From the NCBI GenBank assembly GCA_029862745.1, contig JAOTWS010000005.1, positions 62,001 through 126,000 of the forward strand: 64,000 nucleotides of DNA. The letters run 5' to 3'. This DNA comes from Nitrosopumilus sp. GTDB lineage: Archaea > Thermoproteota > Nitrososphaeria > Nitrososphaerales > Nitrosopumilaceae. Below, one piece after another: positions 1 to 9,287 of this stretch (position 1 is the first letter of the stretch; the number at the start of each line of letters is the position of its first letter). The position numbers and the translations under genes are program-made. The notes under the pieces were generated by a model, which had not been told where the DNA came from, did no database searches, and saw nothing but the letters and a program-made list of their open reading frames with translations.

Positions 1-2
1 AG

Positions 3-890
3 AAACTCACTAGAGGATTTGCATTTAAAATTTCTGAAATTATTGGTCCAGGAAAAGATATTCCAGCACCTGATGTTTACACAACAGGAAAGGAGATGAC
101 ACAAATCATGGATACTTTTGGGAAATTAAATGGTAACATTTCAACACCAGGTGTAATTACAGGAAAACCAATTTCAATGGGTGGTTCACTTGCAAGAAAT
201 GTTGCAACTGGATTGGGAGCAGCATATTGTATACGAGAAGCTGCAAATACACTAAAAATTAATCTTAAAACTGCCAAAGTTATTTTACAAGGATTTGGAA
301 ATGCATCTACCTTTGCAGGTATCTATTTGGAAAAGATGGGAGCTAAAATAATTGGTGCAAGTGATTCTAAAGGTTCTATTTTGTTTGAAAAGGGATTTCA
401 AGTTAGTAAACTCATGGAGTATAAAGAAAAAACTGGTTCTGTTGTTGGATTTCCTGGCAGTAAAAAAGTTTCAACTGAAGAATTACTTACTGCTAAATGC
501 GATGTTTTAGTTCCTGGTGCTTTGGAGAATCAAATCACTGCAAATATTGCCAAGAATCTCCAATGTAAAATTCTTGCAGAAGCTGCAAATGGTCCAACGT
601 TACCCGAAGCAGATCCAATAATAGAACAAAAGAAAATTTTAGTAATTCCAGATATTTTGGCAAACTCTGGTGGTGTTTGTATTTCATACCTTGAATGGGT
701 GCAAAATAACATGGGTTACTATTGGACATTTGATGAAGTTGCTAACAAGATGGAGGCAAATATTACTAAAGGATTCAAAGATGCCTATGCTCTCTCAAAG
801 AAACACAAGATTGACATGAGAAAGGCGACTATGGTCTTGGCAGTAGAGCGAGTCCTAGAGGCCTTTAATCAAAAAGGCATCTGGCCATAA
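3..890 (+). CDS. gdhA: Glutamate dehydrogenase, 5'-truncated by window edge
   Basis: The reading frame is open from base 3 and encodes the last 295 residues of a Glu/Leu/Phe/Val dehydrogenase. About 125-130 N-terminal residues of a typical 420-residue enzyme, including the catalytic lysine region, lie outside the window. Visible are the entry to the dinucleotide-binding domain (a GFGNAST loop), the segment ALENQITANIA, and the C-terminal AEAANGPTLPEAD and PDILANSGGVCISYLEW stretches typical of hexameric archaeal enzymes. It interconverts 2-oxoglutarate plus ammonium and glutamate, the main ammonium assimilation step in the cytoplasm. It ends 2 bp before a convergent TOPRIM gene. Identity is secure; NAD versus NADP preference cannot be read with confidence. 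Confidence 0.95.
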   Translation, partial: KLTRGFAFKISEIIGPGKDIPAPDVYTTGKEMTQIMDTFGKLNGNISTPGVITGKPISMGGSLARNVATGLGAAYCIREAANTLKINLKTAKVILQGFGNASTFAGIYLEKMGAKIIGASDSKGSILFEKGFQVSKLMEYKEKTGSVVGFPGSKKVSTEELLTAKCDVLVPGALENQITANIAKNLQCKILAEAANGPTLPEADPIIEQKKILVIPDILANSGGVCISYLEWVQNNMGYYWTFDEVANKMEANITKGFKDAYALSKKHKIDMRKATMVLAVERVLEAFNQKGIWP

Positions 891-892
891 GC

Positions 893-1270
893 TTATGCCA
901 GAAAAGATTCATAGCTTACTAGTTGCTCTATAAACATTATTTTTCCTTTTGTTATAACTCGAAGTTTTCTTTTGAAAGAAAGATCCACTTTGGTTCTCCT
1001 TTGCAGCAACTGAATTGTTTTTCCAGTTAATATTCTACCTTTTCTATCTCTATCAAAAAGAATAATCAGTCTATGATAACCTGCAGCCGAGTCTACAAAA
1101 TTCATAATTCTACCAAATCTATAAAATTCTAAAATTTTTCCTTGATATCCCAGTTTTCTTAATGCATTTGAGTCTCTCTTTCCTTCAACTACTACCGCAC
1201 TTTTATTCATAGAGTTTAATTCAAAAATAAAGTCTTTTAATTCTAATATTTCTTGTTCGGAAACTAACAT
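893..1270 (-). CDS. Small stand-alone TOPRIM-domain protein
   Basis: The 125-residue protein is essentially a single TOPRIM fold. VVVEGKRD carries the conserved Glu (E29) and LFDRDRKG the DxD pair (D73, D75) that bind Mg2+ in primases, topoisomerases and RNase M5-type nucleases. The C-terminal half (about 80-125) is basic. Archaea encode several such mini-TOPRIM proteins related to the RNase M5/DnaG module, but no precise function can be assigned from sequence. The start is an ATG 49 bp from the divergent amidotransferase start, so the two genes share a short promoter region. Its 3' end abuts gdhA. A nucleic-acid phosphotransfer or nuclease role is inference from the fold. Confidence 0.85.
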   Translation of the reverse strand: MLVSEQEILELKDFIFELNSMNKSAVVVEGKRDSNALRKLGYQGKILEFYRFGRIMNFVDSAAGYHRLIILFDRDRKGRILTGKTIQLLQRRTKVDLSFKRKLRVITKGKIMFIEQLVSYESFLA

Positions 1271-1319
1271 ACGCTTTAATCCCTTTTAAGATATTAAGCA
1301 CTTTTGTTAATGGAACATA

Positions 1320-2003
1320 ATGTCTGATGTCTTACTTGTTCAAAATACTCAAATAGAAGGTTCTGGATATCTAGGTGATCTTCTTAAAAGCGACGGTTTT
1401 GAAATCATTTCAGTCAATGCAAAACATGAGCCATTTCCAGACTCACAATTTTCTTTGGTTATAATTTTAGGTGGACCTGAAAGTGCAAATGATGACTTAC
1501 ATTATCTTCAAGCAGAACAGCATCTAATCAAAAATTATGTCGAAAAAAATATTCCTGTTCTTGGAATCTGTTTAGGTTCTCAGTTAATTGCTAAAACTTT
1601 TGGTGGAAAAGTATACCGAGGACCAAAAAAAGAGATTGGGTTTTACAACGATTTGAAAATTGTTAATAATTCTAATTTTTTTTCTGGCTTCAAAAATCCA
1701 TTCACAGTATTTCATTGGCATGCTGATACATTTGATTTGCCTCAAGGGGCCATCAGATTGGCCTCATCTGATCATTATCCAAATCAAGCATTTCAATACA
1801 AAAGCGCAATAGGGTTGCAATTCCATTTGGAAATAAATGAAGCGATGGTAAATCTATGGCTTGACAATACTGAAGAAAAATTGAAAAAAATCCCTGATAT
1901 AGATCCACAAAAAATCCGTTTTGATATAATTGAAAATATTTCAACTGTGAAATCAAATATGAATAGTTTTTACAATAATTTCAAATCCTCTTTCAACCTT
2001 TGA
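1320..2003 (+). CDS. Class I glutamine amidotransferase (GMP synthase-like, stand-alone)
   Basis: This 227-residue type-1 GATase domain has an intact catalytic triad: the nucleophile C84 in LGICLGSQ, and H169 and E171 in GLQFHLEI. The oxyanion-strand motif ILGGPESAND (about 49-58) is also present. Such stand-alone GATases hydrolyse glutamine or act on gamma-glutamyl compounds; the acceptor is unknown. It is not the GuaA subunit itself because no ATP-pyrophosphatase domain follows and the next gene is a CoA ligase. The start is the ATG at 1320. The C-terminal 50 residues are helical, Lys/Asn-rich and without recognised motif. Confidence 0.85.
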   Translation: MSDVLLVQNTQIEGSGYLGDLLKSDGFEIISVNAKHEPFPDSQFSLVIILGGPESANDDLHYLQAEQHLIKNYVEKNIPVLGICLGSQLIAKTFGGKVYRGPKKEIGFYNDLKIVNNSNFFSGFKNPFTVFHWHADTFDLPQGAIRLASSDHYPNQAFQYKSAIGLQFHLEINEAMVNLWLDNTEEKLKKIPDIDPQKIRFDIIENISTVKSNMNSFYNNFKSSFNL

Positions 2004-2008
2004 CCAAA

Positions 2009-2019
2009 GTTTAATATAG
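2009..2019 (+). promoter_or_regulatory. TATA box for the 3-hydroxypropionyl-CoA synthetase gene
   Basis: An AT-rich TTTAATATA element sits about 30 bp before the GTG/ATG start pair at 2043/2046. That is the usual archaeal TATA-to-start spacing for a leaderless transcript, and no Shine-Dalgarno sequence precedes the start. Confidence 0.5.
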
Positions 2020-2045
2020 TTAATTTTAATTCCATGGATTGAGTG

Positions 2046-4163
2046 ATGGCTGCAGTAAAGAAAATTTTTGAAGAAATTATTCAAACCGATCACAAAGTCA
2101 TCACCGAAGAATTATCTAAATCTATTCTCAAGACGTATGGTGTTAAAGTTCCACCTTTTGCACTTGTGACTTCTGCTGAAGAGGCTGCAAAAGAAGCCAA
2201 GAAAATTGGTTTCCCTCTTGTTATGAAAGTAGTCTCACCTCAAATCTTACACAAAACAGATGTTGGCGGTGTTAAAGTTGGATTAGATAATGTCAATGAT
2301 GTAAAAAAAACATTCAAGGATATGTATGGTAGACTATCCAAAAAGAAAGGAGTTGATGTTAAAGGAATTCTTCTTGAAAAGATGGTTCCAAAAGGTGTTG
2401 AATTAATTGTTGGTATTCAAAACGACCCACAGTTTGGTCCAGTAATTATGGTTGGACTAGGTGGAATTATGACTGAAGTGATGAAAGATGTTGCATTTAG
2501 AATGTTACCAATAACTACTTCTGATGCAAAATCTATGCTTAACGAACTCAAGGGTGCAGCATTACTCAAGGGATTCAGAGGAAGTGACTCAATTGATCTT
2601 ACCATGACTGCAAAAATGTTAGTAGACATTGGAAAATTAGGTGTAGAAAATGCCGATTATATTAACAGTATTGACTTTAACCCTGTAGTTGTTTATCCAA
2701 AATCACATTTTGTAGTGGATGCAAAAATTATTCTAAATAATGAACTCAAAAAGAATTCCATCTCAAAAGCCAAACCAAATATTACATCAATGGAGTTATT
2801 CTTTACTCCTGAATCAGTTGCATTAGTTGGTGCATCTGCAACGCCTGGAAAGATTGGTAATTCTGTATTGAATGCACTTGGCAAACAAGATTATAAAGGT
2901 AAAGTATATCCAATTAATCCCAAACAAGAGTCAATTCTTGGGATCAAATGCTATCCATCACTAGATGCAATAACAGAAAAGGTTGATCTGGTTGTTGTTT
3001 GTGTTGATCTTGCAGCATGTGGACCAATTATGAAAACTTGTGCAGAAAAAGAAATTCATAATGTTGTAATAGTTTCTGGTGGCGGCAAAGAGCTTGGTGG
3101 TGACAGAGCCGCAATGGAATCTGAAGTAAAAGAATTATCATTAAAACACAAAATTCGTGTAATTGGTCCAAATTGTATCGGAATGTTTAATGCTGCAAAT
3201 CGTCTTGATTGTGCATTTCAAGGACAAGAGAGAATGATACGTTCAAAATTAGGAAATGTTGCATTTTTCTCACAAAGTGGAACTATGGGAATTAGTATGT
3301 TAGAAAGTGCTGACGTGTTTGGTTTATCCAAGATGATTAGTTTTGGTAACCGTTCTGATGTTGATGAAGCAGATATGATATGGTATGCTGCAAATGATCC
3401 TCAAACAAAAGTAATTGGATTATATGTTGAAGGATTTGGTGATGGTAGAAAATTCATCAATACTGCTAAACGCGTAATGAATGAGACAAAGAAACCCGTC
3501 GTAATTTGGAAGAGTGGACGAACTGCTGCAGGTGCAAAACAAGCTGCATCACATACAGGCTCACTTGGAGGTTCAAATGCAATAATTATGGGTGCATTTA
3601 AACAAGCGGGAATCATTTCAGTTGACAGTTATCAAGAACTGGTTGGAGTTTTAAAGGCATTAGCATGGCAACCTCCTGCAAAGGGTAATCGTGTTGCTAT
3701 GACTAGCAATGGTGCTGGTCCAATGATTGGTGGAATTGATCAATTAGAAAGATTAGGTCTTACAATAGGAAAGTTGTCACCAGCAATTCTCAAAAAAATA
3801 AAGGATCGTTTCCCACCCACTGTTCCTATTCATAACGGAAATCCGGCAGATGTAGGTGGCGGTGCAACTGCAGATGACTATAGATTTGTCATTGAACAAT
3901 TTTTAGATGAAAAAAATATTGACATTGCTATGCCATGGTTTGTCTTTCAAGATGATCCGCTTGAAGAAACAATTGTTGATTATCTAGCTGAACTCTCAAA
4001 GAAAAAAGTAAAGCCAATTTTAGCTGGCGGTAATGGTGGTCCATACACTGAAAAAATGACAAAATTAATTGAGAATCACCATGTTCCAGTTTATCATGAT
4101 CTCAGGACTTGGGTTGCAGCTGCAGCTGCATTATCTCAATGGGGCAAAGTACGCGGAAAATAG
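2046..4163 (+). CDS. 3-hydroxypropionate-CoA ligase (ADP-forming)
   Basis: The product (705 residues) is an ADP-forming acyl-CoA synthetase with fused subunits in beta-alpha order. Residues about 10-235 form an ATP-grasp domain ([19 protein letters not shown]). From about 250 there is a CoA-binding Rossmann domain ([16 protein letters not shown]), followed by the succinyl-CoA-ligase-like domain containing the phospho-histidine site [10 protein letters not shown] (H503). In Nitrosopumilus maritimus the homologue paired with the adjacent dehydratase (Nmar_1309/Nmar_1308) is the 3-hydroxypropionyl-CoA synthetase of the energy-efficient 3HP/4HB cycle. Synteny here makes that substrate much more likely than acetate or 4-hydroxybutyrate. 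The start may be GTG 2043, giving one more residue. Confidence 0.9.
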   Translation: MAAVKKIFEEIIQTDHKVITEELSKSILKTYGVKVPPFALVTSAEEAAKEAKKIGFPLVMKVVSPQILHKTDVGGVKVGLDNVNDVKKTFKDMYGRLSKKKGVDVKGILLEKMVPKGVELIVGIQNDPQFGPVIMVGLGGIMTEVMKDVAFRMLPITTSDAKSMLNELKGAALLKGFRGSDSIDLTMTAKMLVDIGKLGVENADYINSIDFNPVVVYPKSHFVVDAKIILNNELKKNSISKAKPNITSMELFFTPESVALVGASATPGKIGNSVLNALGKQDYKGKVYPINPKQESILGIKCYPSLDAITEKVDLVVVCVDLAACGPIMKTCAEKEIHNVVIVSGGGKELGGDRAAMESEVKELSLKHKIRVIGPNCIGMFNAANRLDCAFQGQERMIRSKLGNVAFFSQSGTMGISMLESADVFGLSKMISFGNRSDVDEADMIWYAANDPQTKVIGLYVEGFGDGRKFINTAKRVMNETKKPVVIWKSGRTAAGAKQAASHTGSLGGSNAIIMGAFKQAGIISVDSYQELVGVLKALAWQPPAKGNRVAMTSNGAGPMIGGIDQLERLGLTIGKLSPAILKKIKDRFPPTVPIHNGNPADVGGGATADDYRFVIEQFLDEKNIDIAMPWFVFQDDPLEETIVDYLAELSKKKVKPILAGGNGGPYTEKMTKLIENHHVPVYHDLRTWVAAAAALSQWGKVRGK

Positions 4164-4174
4164 ATAACATTTAA

Positions 4175-4960
<786 letters not shown>

Positions 4961-5017
4961 CTATTTCTAATTTCATTTTTATTTTATTCAAAAAATATAG
5001 TTAGAGTTTCTATAACT

Positions 5018-5542
5018 CTAATTTACAGTAATCAATCCAATTCTCCATGGGTGCCATGAGCAATGGTATTTGTAGATCCCTTCTTCATCAAATGTGTATT
5101 CAAATTTGTCACCTGTGTTCAGTGGCGGACTGTTGAAGATATCTGTGACTTTTCCAGAATCATCTTGACTTTGAATATTGTGTGGTACTGAGTCATTATT
5201 AACCCATGTGACTGTAACCCCTACAGGAATCTCTAGATTCAATGGCAAGTAAAATCCAACATTAGTAATGCCTGAATTTCCATTAGGAATTACCACTGTT
5301 GCATCTATGTTTTTAGAAAATCTCGTCTCTGAATCTTCTATCACCAAGACATCATTTTCTATCAAAAATTTTATAGCATTTAGGAATTAAGTCTCTGAAA
5401 TAACTCCTTGACCATACCATAACGCATTATTTTTTATCCACTCTGGAATCATCTCTGCATTTGCAATATTTGTTGAAATAGAAACTAGCAGGATTGAAAA
5501 CATCATTGTCAGAATAATTATTTTTCTTGGTATTTGTTCCAT
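5018..5542 (-). pseudogene. Secreted cupredoxin gene interrupted by an in-frame TAA
   Basis: Reading from the ATG at 5542 gives a signal peptide (IIILTMMFSILLVSI...ANA) and then the thaumarchaeal linker module IPEWIKNNALWYGQGVISET. A TAA stop at 5387-5389 follows. The same frame continues with FLNAIKFLIENDVLVIED, the expected second half of that module, and a plastocyanin-like domain with VPHNIQ and YKYHCSWHPW copper-site segments. The downstream part alone (5018-5365, TTG start) would be a 115-residue cytoplasmic cupredoxin without a signal peptide, which makes little sense. The usual axial Met of HPWMxG is Arg here (HPWRIG). Either a recent nonsense mutation (for example GAA to TAA) or a sequencing error explains it. 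A second ATG at 5551 is also in frame. Confidence 0.75.
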
Positions 5543-5793
5543 GTTTAACATGGTTTAACAATGATTTTAATTGATTGGTCTATTCTTAGATTTGATTTTT
5601 ATCTTTTTTATGTAGGTGCTAAATAATTTTCATGATCTTTTAAAAAAATAAAAAATGTTACATGAAAGAACTTAAATTTCAAACAACTGATAACACCATA
5701 TCTTTATTGGTACCGTTAGATTCTGATTTTAATGAACATGATTATCATAATTGAAATTCAATTAATCCTTTGAAATATATGATTTCCTAAGAT

Positions 5794-6201
5794 ATGTCTA
5801 TGAATTTCTCCAATCACACTCAACAAAAAACATGTGTGAGAGATATTATGAATAATTCAGTTATTTCCATTGATTCCTCCGTTACTGCAGCTAATGCTGC
5901 AAGAATGATGGAATATACTGGAATTGGAGCTGTTATTGTTTTAGAAAATAATTTACCTGTTGGGATTGTAACTGATAGGGATCTTGCTATAAAAATTACG
6001 GCTCATTCTTTTCCTGTATCGACTCTAGTTAGAAGAATAATGTCTTCTCCTTTGATCTCAATCGATCCAACTTCTGATCTATCTATAGCTTCTGATCTCA
6101 TGTCTACAAGAAATGTCAGAAAATTACCTGTAATTGATGACGACAAAGTTGTTGGAATACTCACCCCAAGTGATCTACTTAAATACATTACAAATTACTA
6201 G
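5794..6201 (+). CDS. Tandem CBS-domain protein
   Basis: The protein (135 residues) is a pair of CBS motifs: CBS1 at about 14-70 (VRDIMNNSVISIDSS...GIVTDRDLA) and CBS2 at about 79-135 (VRRIMSSPLISIDPT...GILTPSDLL). Such two-CBS proteins form a Bateman module that binds adenine nucleotides or similar ligands and signals cellular energy state. With no attached catalytic domain, the partner is unknown. It stands alone, 88 bp upstream of the Fe-S carrier gene. An AT-rich element near 5771-5783 may be its promoter. Confidence 0.88.
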   Translation: MSMNFSNHTQQKTCVRDIMNNSVISIDSSVTAANAARMMEYTGIGAVIVLENNLPVGIVTDRDLAIKITAHSFPVSTLVRRIMSSPLISIDPTSDLSIASDLMSTRNVRKLPVIDDDKVVGILTPSDLLKYITNY

Positions 6202-6256
6202 AATAGACTGGAATATTGATAATTTCTTTTATTACTAGTGTGATGGGTGGGAAAAG

Positions 6257-6266
6257 CTTATTATAA
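6257..6266 (+). promoter_or_regulatory. TATA box for the A-type Fe-S carrier gene
   Basis: The element CTTATTATAA lies about 28 bp before the ATG at 6290, fitting a leaderless transcript. There is no ribosome binding site in between. Confidence 0.45.
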
Positions 6267-6289
6267 TTTGAAACATCATTTTCTTCATT

Positions 6290-6640
6290 ATGGCAACTGA
6301 ACAAACACAAAAGATGATTACAGTTACTGCGAAAGCAGCTGAAAAAATCCATGAATTTATGAAAGAAGAAGCCGAGTCTCCTGAGTACCTTAGGGTATAT
6401 GTTCAAGGTGGCGGTTGTTCTGGTCTGTCCTACGGAATGGGTTTTGAGAAAGTACCAGAAGAGGATGACATCGTCATGGAAGAAAATGGAGTAAAACTCC
6501 TAGTTGACAGCTATAGCGTTGATCATCTACAAGGTGCAAATGTAGACTATATTGAAAGCCTAATGGGTTCTGGATTTAAAATCAATAATCCAAATGTTAC
6601 AAAATCCTGTTCATGCGGTCACTCATTTAGCACTGAATAA
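6290..6640 (+). CDS. A-type iron-sulfur cluster carrier (IscA/ErpA/HesB family)
   Basis: This 116-residue protein carries the three invariant cysteines of A-type carriers: C43 in GGGCSGLSYG and C107/C109 in SCSCGHSF. The fold pattern (ITVTAKAAEKIHEFM at the start, LLVDSYSVDHLQGANVDYIE in the middle) matches the HesB family over its full length. It would receive and deliver Fe-S clusters to apo-proteins in the cytoplasm. No other suf/isc gene is adjacent, so it is expressed alone. The nearby methylthiotransferase, which needs two Fe4S4 clusters, is a plausible client but not specifically linked. Confidence 0.93.
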   Translation: MATEQTQKMITVTAKAAEKIHEFMKEEAESPEYLRVYVQGGGCSGLSYGMGFEKVPEEDDIVMEENGVKLLVDSYSVDHLQGANVDYIESLMGSGFKINNPNVTKSCSCGHSFSTE

Positions 6641-6740
6641 ACAATTTTTTTATTTTTAATTTTTAGTTCACTTCTAGCGATGCTGTAGATGCATATTTTC
6701 TGAAAAAAATTTCTATTTTTTGAGTAATTTTTGCGATACC

Positions 6741-6787
6741 TTATATATCGAAAGTAGAGACCAAAATTATGAAAATAAAGGAGATGA
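6741..6787 (+). promoter_or_regulatory. TATA box and strong Shine-Dalgarno before dnaG
   Basis: TTATATAT at 6741-6748 is a TATA box. GGAGATGA at 6780-6787 is a strong ribosome-binding site ending 4 nt before the ATG at 6792. Together they indicate a leadered mRNA, unlike most genes here, and they fix the start at 6792 rather than the in-frame TTG at 6720, which would lie upstream of the TATA box. Confidence 0.65.
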
Positions 6788-6791
6788 ACCT

Positions 6792-7937
6792 ATGTCCGGT
6801 AAATCAGGAATTGTCAAATATCACGTTAAACTTTCCTATGAAGTTGATGGACTTGTTGAAAGGGCAGACATAATCGGAGCTATCTTTGGCCAAACAGAAG
6901 GACTGTTGGGCCCTGAGATGAATCTGAATGAACTGCAACGGGTTTCTAAGGTAGGTCGCATTGAAGTAAATGCAAAATCTACATCAAACACAACACTTGG
7001 TGATGCGTTAATTCCTATGAGTACGGATATTGATACTTGTGCATTAATTGCAGCAGGAATTGAAAGTATTGACAAGGTTGGCCCCTTTGATTGCAAATTC
7101 AAATTGGAAGCAATTGATGATGTTCGTGCTGCAAAGAAAGAAGATATTGTAAGACGTGCAAAAGAGATCAAGCAAAAATGGGCAACTAAGACTGTTAGTG
7201 AGGGTGAAAGCATGCTAAATGATGTTCATCAGGGTGATACTGGAAAACTAGCAACCTATGGGCCATCAAAACTAACCTGTAGTTCTGGTCTGTTTACTTC
7301 TAATTGGGTTATTCTGGTTGAAGGAAGAGCTGATGTAATCAATCTTTTAAGATCTGGATATGATAATGCACTTGCAATTGAAGGTGCAAAAATTGATGAA
7401 TCTATCAAAGAACTATGTAATTCAAAAGATACTGTTGTTGCTTTCATCGATGGTGATAGAGCAGGTGGATTTATTCTCAAAGAACTCAAATCTGTAGTTA
7501 CATTAGATTATGAATTACGAGCAGACAAAGATGTCGAAGTTGAAGAATTAACTCCACAAAGAATTGACGAGATTCTGAGACCTGTTGCTGATGAAATCAA
7601 ACATGGGAAATCAACACCCATACTCAAAAATGAAGATGATAAACCAGTTGCAGAAATGGCAGCAAAGGTTTTCTCAAATCTTAATGAAACTCTTGAAGCA
7701 GTTGCATTAGACGGTGATCAGAATGAAATATTTAAAGTTCCAATCAGTGAAGTTGTAAGCAAATTATCTACACAATCTGGAATCAAATACCTTCTATTGG
7801 ATGGAATTATCACTCAAAGGCTTTTGGAAGGTGCCAAAACTGCTGGTGTTGAATATATCATTGGTCATAGAATTGCCAAGCTATCAAACTCTGATGGAAT
7901 GACGCTTAAAACATTCGGTGATTTAGGCATATCTTAG
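6792..7937 (+). CDS. dnaG: Archaeal DnaG (TOPRIM primase-like, exosome-associated)
   Basis: The 381-residue product matches archaeal DnaG over its full length. The N-terminal domain begins SGIVKYHVKLSYEVDG. A TOPRIM domain follows at about 170-250, with E177 in VEGRAD and D220/D222 in FIDGDRAGG. The C-terminal region includes LLLDGIITQRLLEGA and GHRIAKL. In archaea this protein synthesises RNA primers weakly and is a core subunit of the RNA exosome, where it promotes poly(A)-rich RNA binding; the PriSL enzyme is the main replicative primase. It is followed after 8 bp by the riboflavin kinase gene, probably co-transcribed. Confidence 0.95.
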   Translation: MSGKSGIVKYHVKLSYEVDGLVERADIIGAIFGQTEGLLGPEMNLNELQRVSKVGRIEVNAKSTSNTTLGDALIPMSTDIDTCALIAAGIESIDKVGPFDCKFKLEAIDDVRAAKKEDIVRRAKEIKQKWATKTVSEGESMLNDVHQGDTGKLATYGPSKLTCSSGLFTSNWVILVEGRADVINLLRSGYDNALAIEGAKIDESIKELCNSKDTVVAFIDGDRAGGFILKELKSVVTLDYELRADKDVEVEELTPQRIDEILRPVADEIKHGKSTPILKNEDDKPVAEMAAKVFSNLNETLEAVALDGDQNEIFKVPISEVVSKLSTQSGIKYLLLDGIITQRLLEGAKTAGVEYIIGHRIAKLSNSDGMTLKTFGDLGIS

Positions 7938-7945
7938 GATCTTAG

Positions 7946-8629
7946 ATGACTGAATTAAAGATTCAGCACATCCTAACTCTTTCTTATTTATTATCAAAAG
8001 GTGCCAAACACAACTATGTTTCTATTACTACTTCATCACTTGGAAAGAATATCCATAAATCTCAACAAGCAGCATCAAAACATCTTGTTGAATTAGAACA
8101 AAATCAATTTATTGAGAGAATAATTAATGGGAGAAATATATCTGTAAAAATTACTCCAAAAGGATTTTCTGAGATGGTAAAACTCTCATCTATTTTACAA
8201 AAAAGTTTGGATTCATCACCATCTCATGTTGAACTAAAAGGAACATTGATTTCTGGAATGGGTGAGGGCGCATATTATATGGGATTAAAAGGATATACAA
8301 AACAGTTCCAATCAAAAATTGGATACATCCCATTCCCTGGAACTCTTAATGTTTTACTGGATCAAAAAATCCATCAAGCAGCAGTAAAACAATTTGAAAC
8401 TTTGGATGGCATTAAAATTGACAGCTTTTCAGATGGTAAAAGAACATATGGTTGGGTTAAATGTTTTACCGCTAAACTAAATAATTCTATAAACTGCGAA
8501 TTGATTATACTTGAGCGCACACACCATGATACATCGATCATTGAATTAATCTCAAAATACTGTTTGAGAAAAACTGCGAAATTAAAAGATGGTTCTAAAG
8601 TTTTAATTAAAATTTCAATAAATTCCTAG
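7946..8629 (+). CDS. ribK: CTP-dependent archaeal riboflavin kinase with N-terminal winged helix
   Basis: Residues about 1-90 form a MarR-like winged helix (SLGKNIHKSQQAASKHLVEL, ITPKGFSEM). Residues about 95-220 are the archaeal riboflavin kinase fold: GTLISGMGEGAYYMG, YIPFPGTLNVLLD, and a C-terminal basic segment. Archaeal RibK uses CTP rather than ATP to make FMN. The HTH fusion is common in archaeal RibK and may give flavin-responsive autoregulation (inference). Its 3' end overlaps the convergent FAD synthetase gene by 4 bp, so the two steps of FMN/FAD synthesis are encoded tail to tail. Confidence 0.92.
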   Translation: MTELKIQHILTLSYLLSKGAKHNYVSITTSSLGKNIHKSQQAASKHLVELEQNQFIERIINGRNISVKITPKGFSEMVKLSSILQKSLDSSPSHVELKGTLISGMGEGAYYMGLKGYTKQFQSKIGYIPFPGTLNVLLDQKIHQAAVKQFETLDGIKIDSFSDGKRTYGWVKCFTAKLNNSINCELIILERTHHDTSIIELISKYCLRKTAKLKDGSKVLIKISINS

Positions 8630-9243
8630 AGTCCATGAATTGATTCACCGTACTCTTTCTCTATCTTAGAACTAGAACTTTCTGGAATTGGAGATTGCAA
8701 TCTTGCAACTTTTGCATCCAAATTTATTTTCTTACATCCTTCTGTAATGAATTGCTCTTGATGAATTTGGTCATACCCTAATGCGATAATTTGGGGCTTG
8801 ACGTGTTTTACCGTCTTGAAAATATCATCTTCTTGTCCTATCAAACAAAGATCTACCATAGAAAGTGAGTTTACTAATTCCTGTCTCTGATTTTGTGTAT
8901 GAAGTGGTGTCCTTTTCTTCATCTTAATTGCTGTGTTATCCGTTGCCACAACTACCACTAGAACATCACCAAGTTTTTTTGCGGCATTTAATGTGTATAT
9001 ATGACCTGGATGAATTATGTCAAATACTCCTCCTGCTAATACAATTTTTAATGAATCTCTACCAATTCCAGTTAGTGTTTTTCTGTCTTTATTTACAAGT
9101 TGTTTTTTAATTAACTTGTCTATCTTAGAGTTGACTTCATCAGATGATAACATTATTTTTTCCATAATTATTTCAAATGGTGCCTTTTCCTGAATTTCGC
9201 CTATGTAAATAGCAGAAAGAATTAATTTTTCATTTTTTTCCAA
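8626..9243 (-). CDS. ribL: Archaeal FAD synthetase (cytidylyltransferase family) with N-terminal HTH
   Basis: The nucleotidyltransferase domain begins at about residue 66 with VLAGGVFDIIHPGHIYTL, containing the HxGH signature (H78, H81). It continues with VVVVATDNTAIKMKKR and ALGYDQIHQE, as in archaeal RibL, which adenylylates FMN to FAD. Residues 1-62 look like a winged-helix domain (IMLSSDEVNSKIDKLIKK), lengthening it beyond the usual 140-150 residues. Both this gene and convergent ribK therefore carry HTH domains. The start is the ATG at 9243. The family also includes glycerol-3-phosphate cytidylyltransferases, but the pairing with ribK favours FAD synthetase. Confidence 0.88.
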   Translation of the reverse strand: MEKNEKLILSAIYIGEIQEKAPFEIIMEKIMLSSDEVNSKIDKLIKKQLVNKDRKTLTGIGRDSLKIVLAGGVFDIIHPGHIYTLNAAKKLGDVLVVVVATDNTAIKMKKRTPLHTQNQRQELVNSLSMVDLCLIGQEDDIFKTVKHVKPQIIALGYDQIHQEQFITEGCKKINLDAKVARLQSPIPESSSSKIEKEYGESIHGL

Positions 9244-9287
9244 TGCTTTTTTATTTTTAAGACCTCTCTTTAATTCATTACTAAAAA

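Noticed and set aside
5387-5389. Readthrough by pyrrolysine or selenocysteine at the cupredoxin stop
   Set aside because: The stop is TAA. Pyrrolysine uses UAG and selenocysteine UGA, and no insertion element is visible.
5662-5754. 30-codon ORF starting MKELKFQTTDN
   Set aside because: Too short, no promoter and no recognisable motif; cannot be separated from chance.
6836-7213. Open frame of 125 codons antisense to dnaG
   Set aside because: A shadow of the dnaG codon pattern; low-complexity Ser-rich translation.
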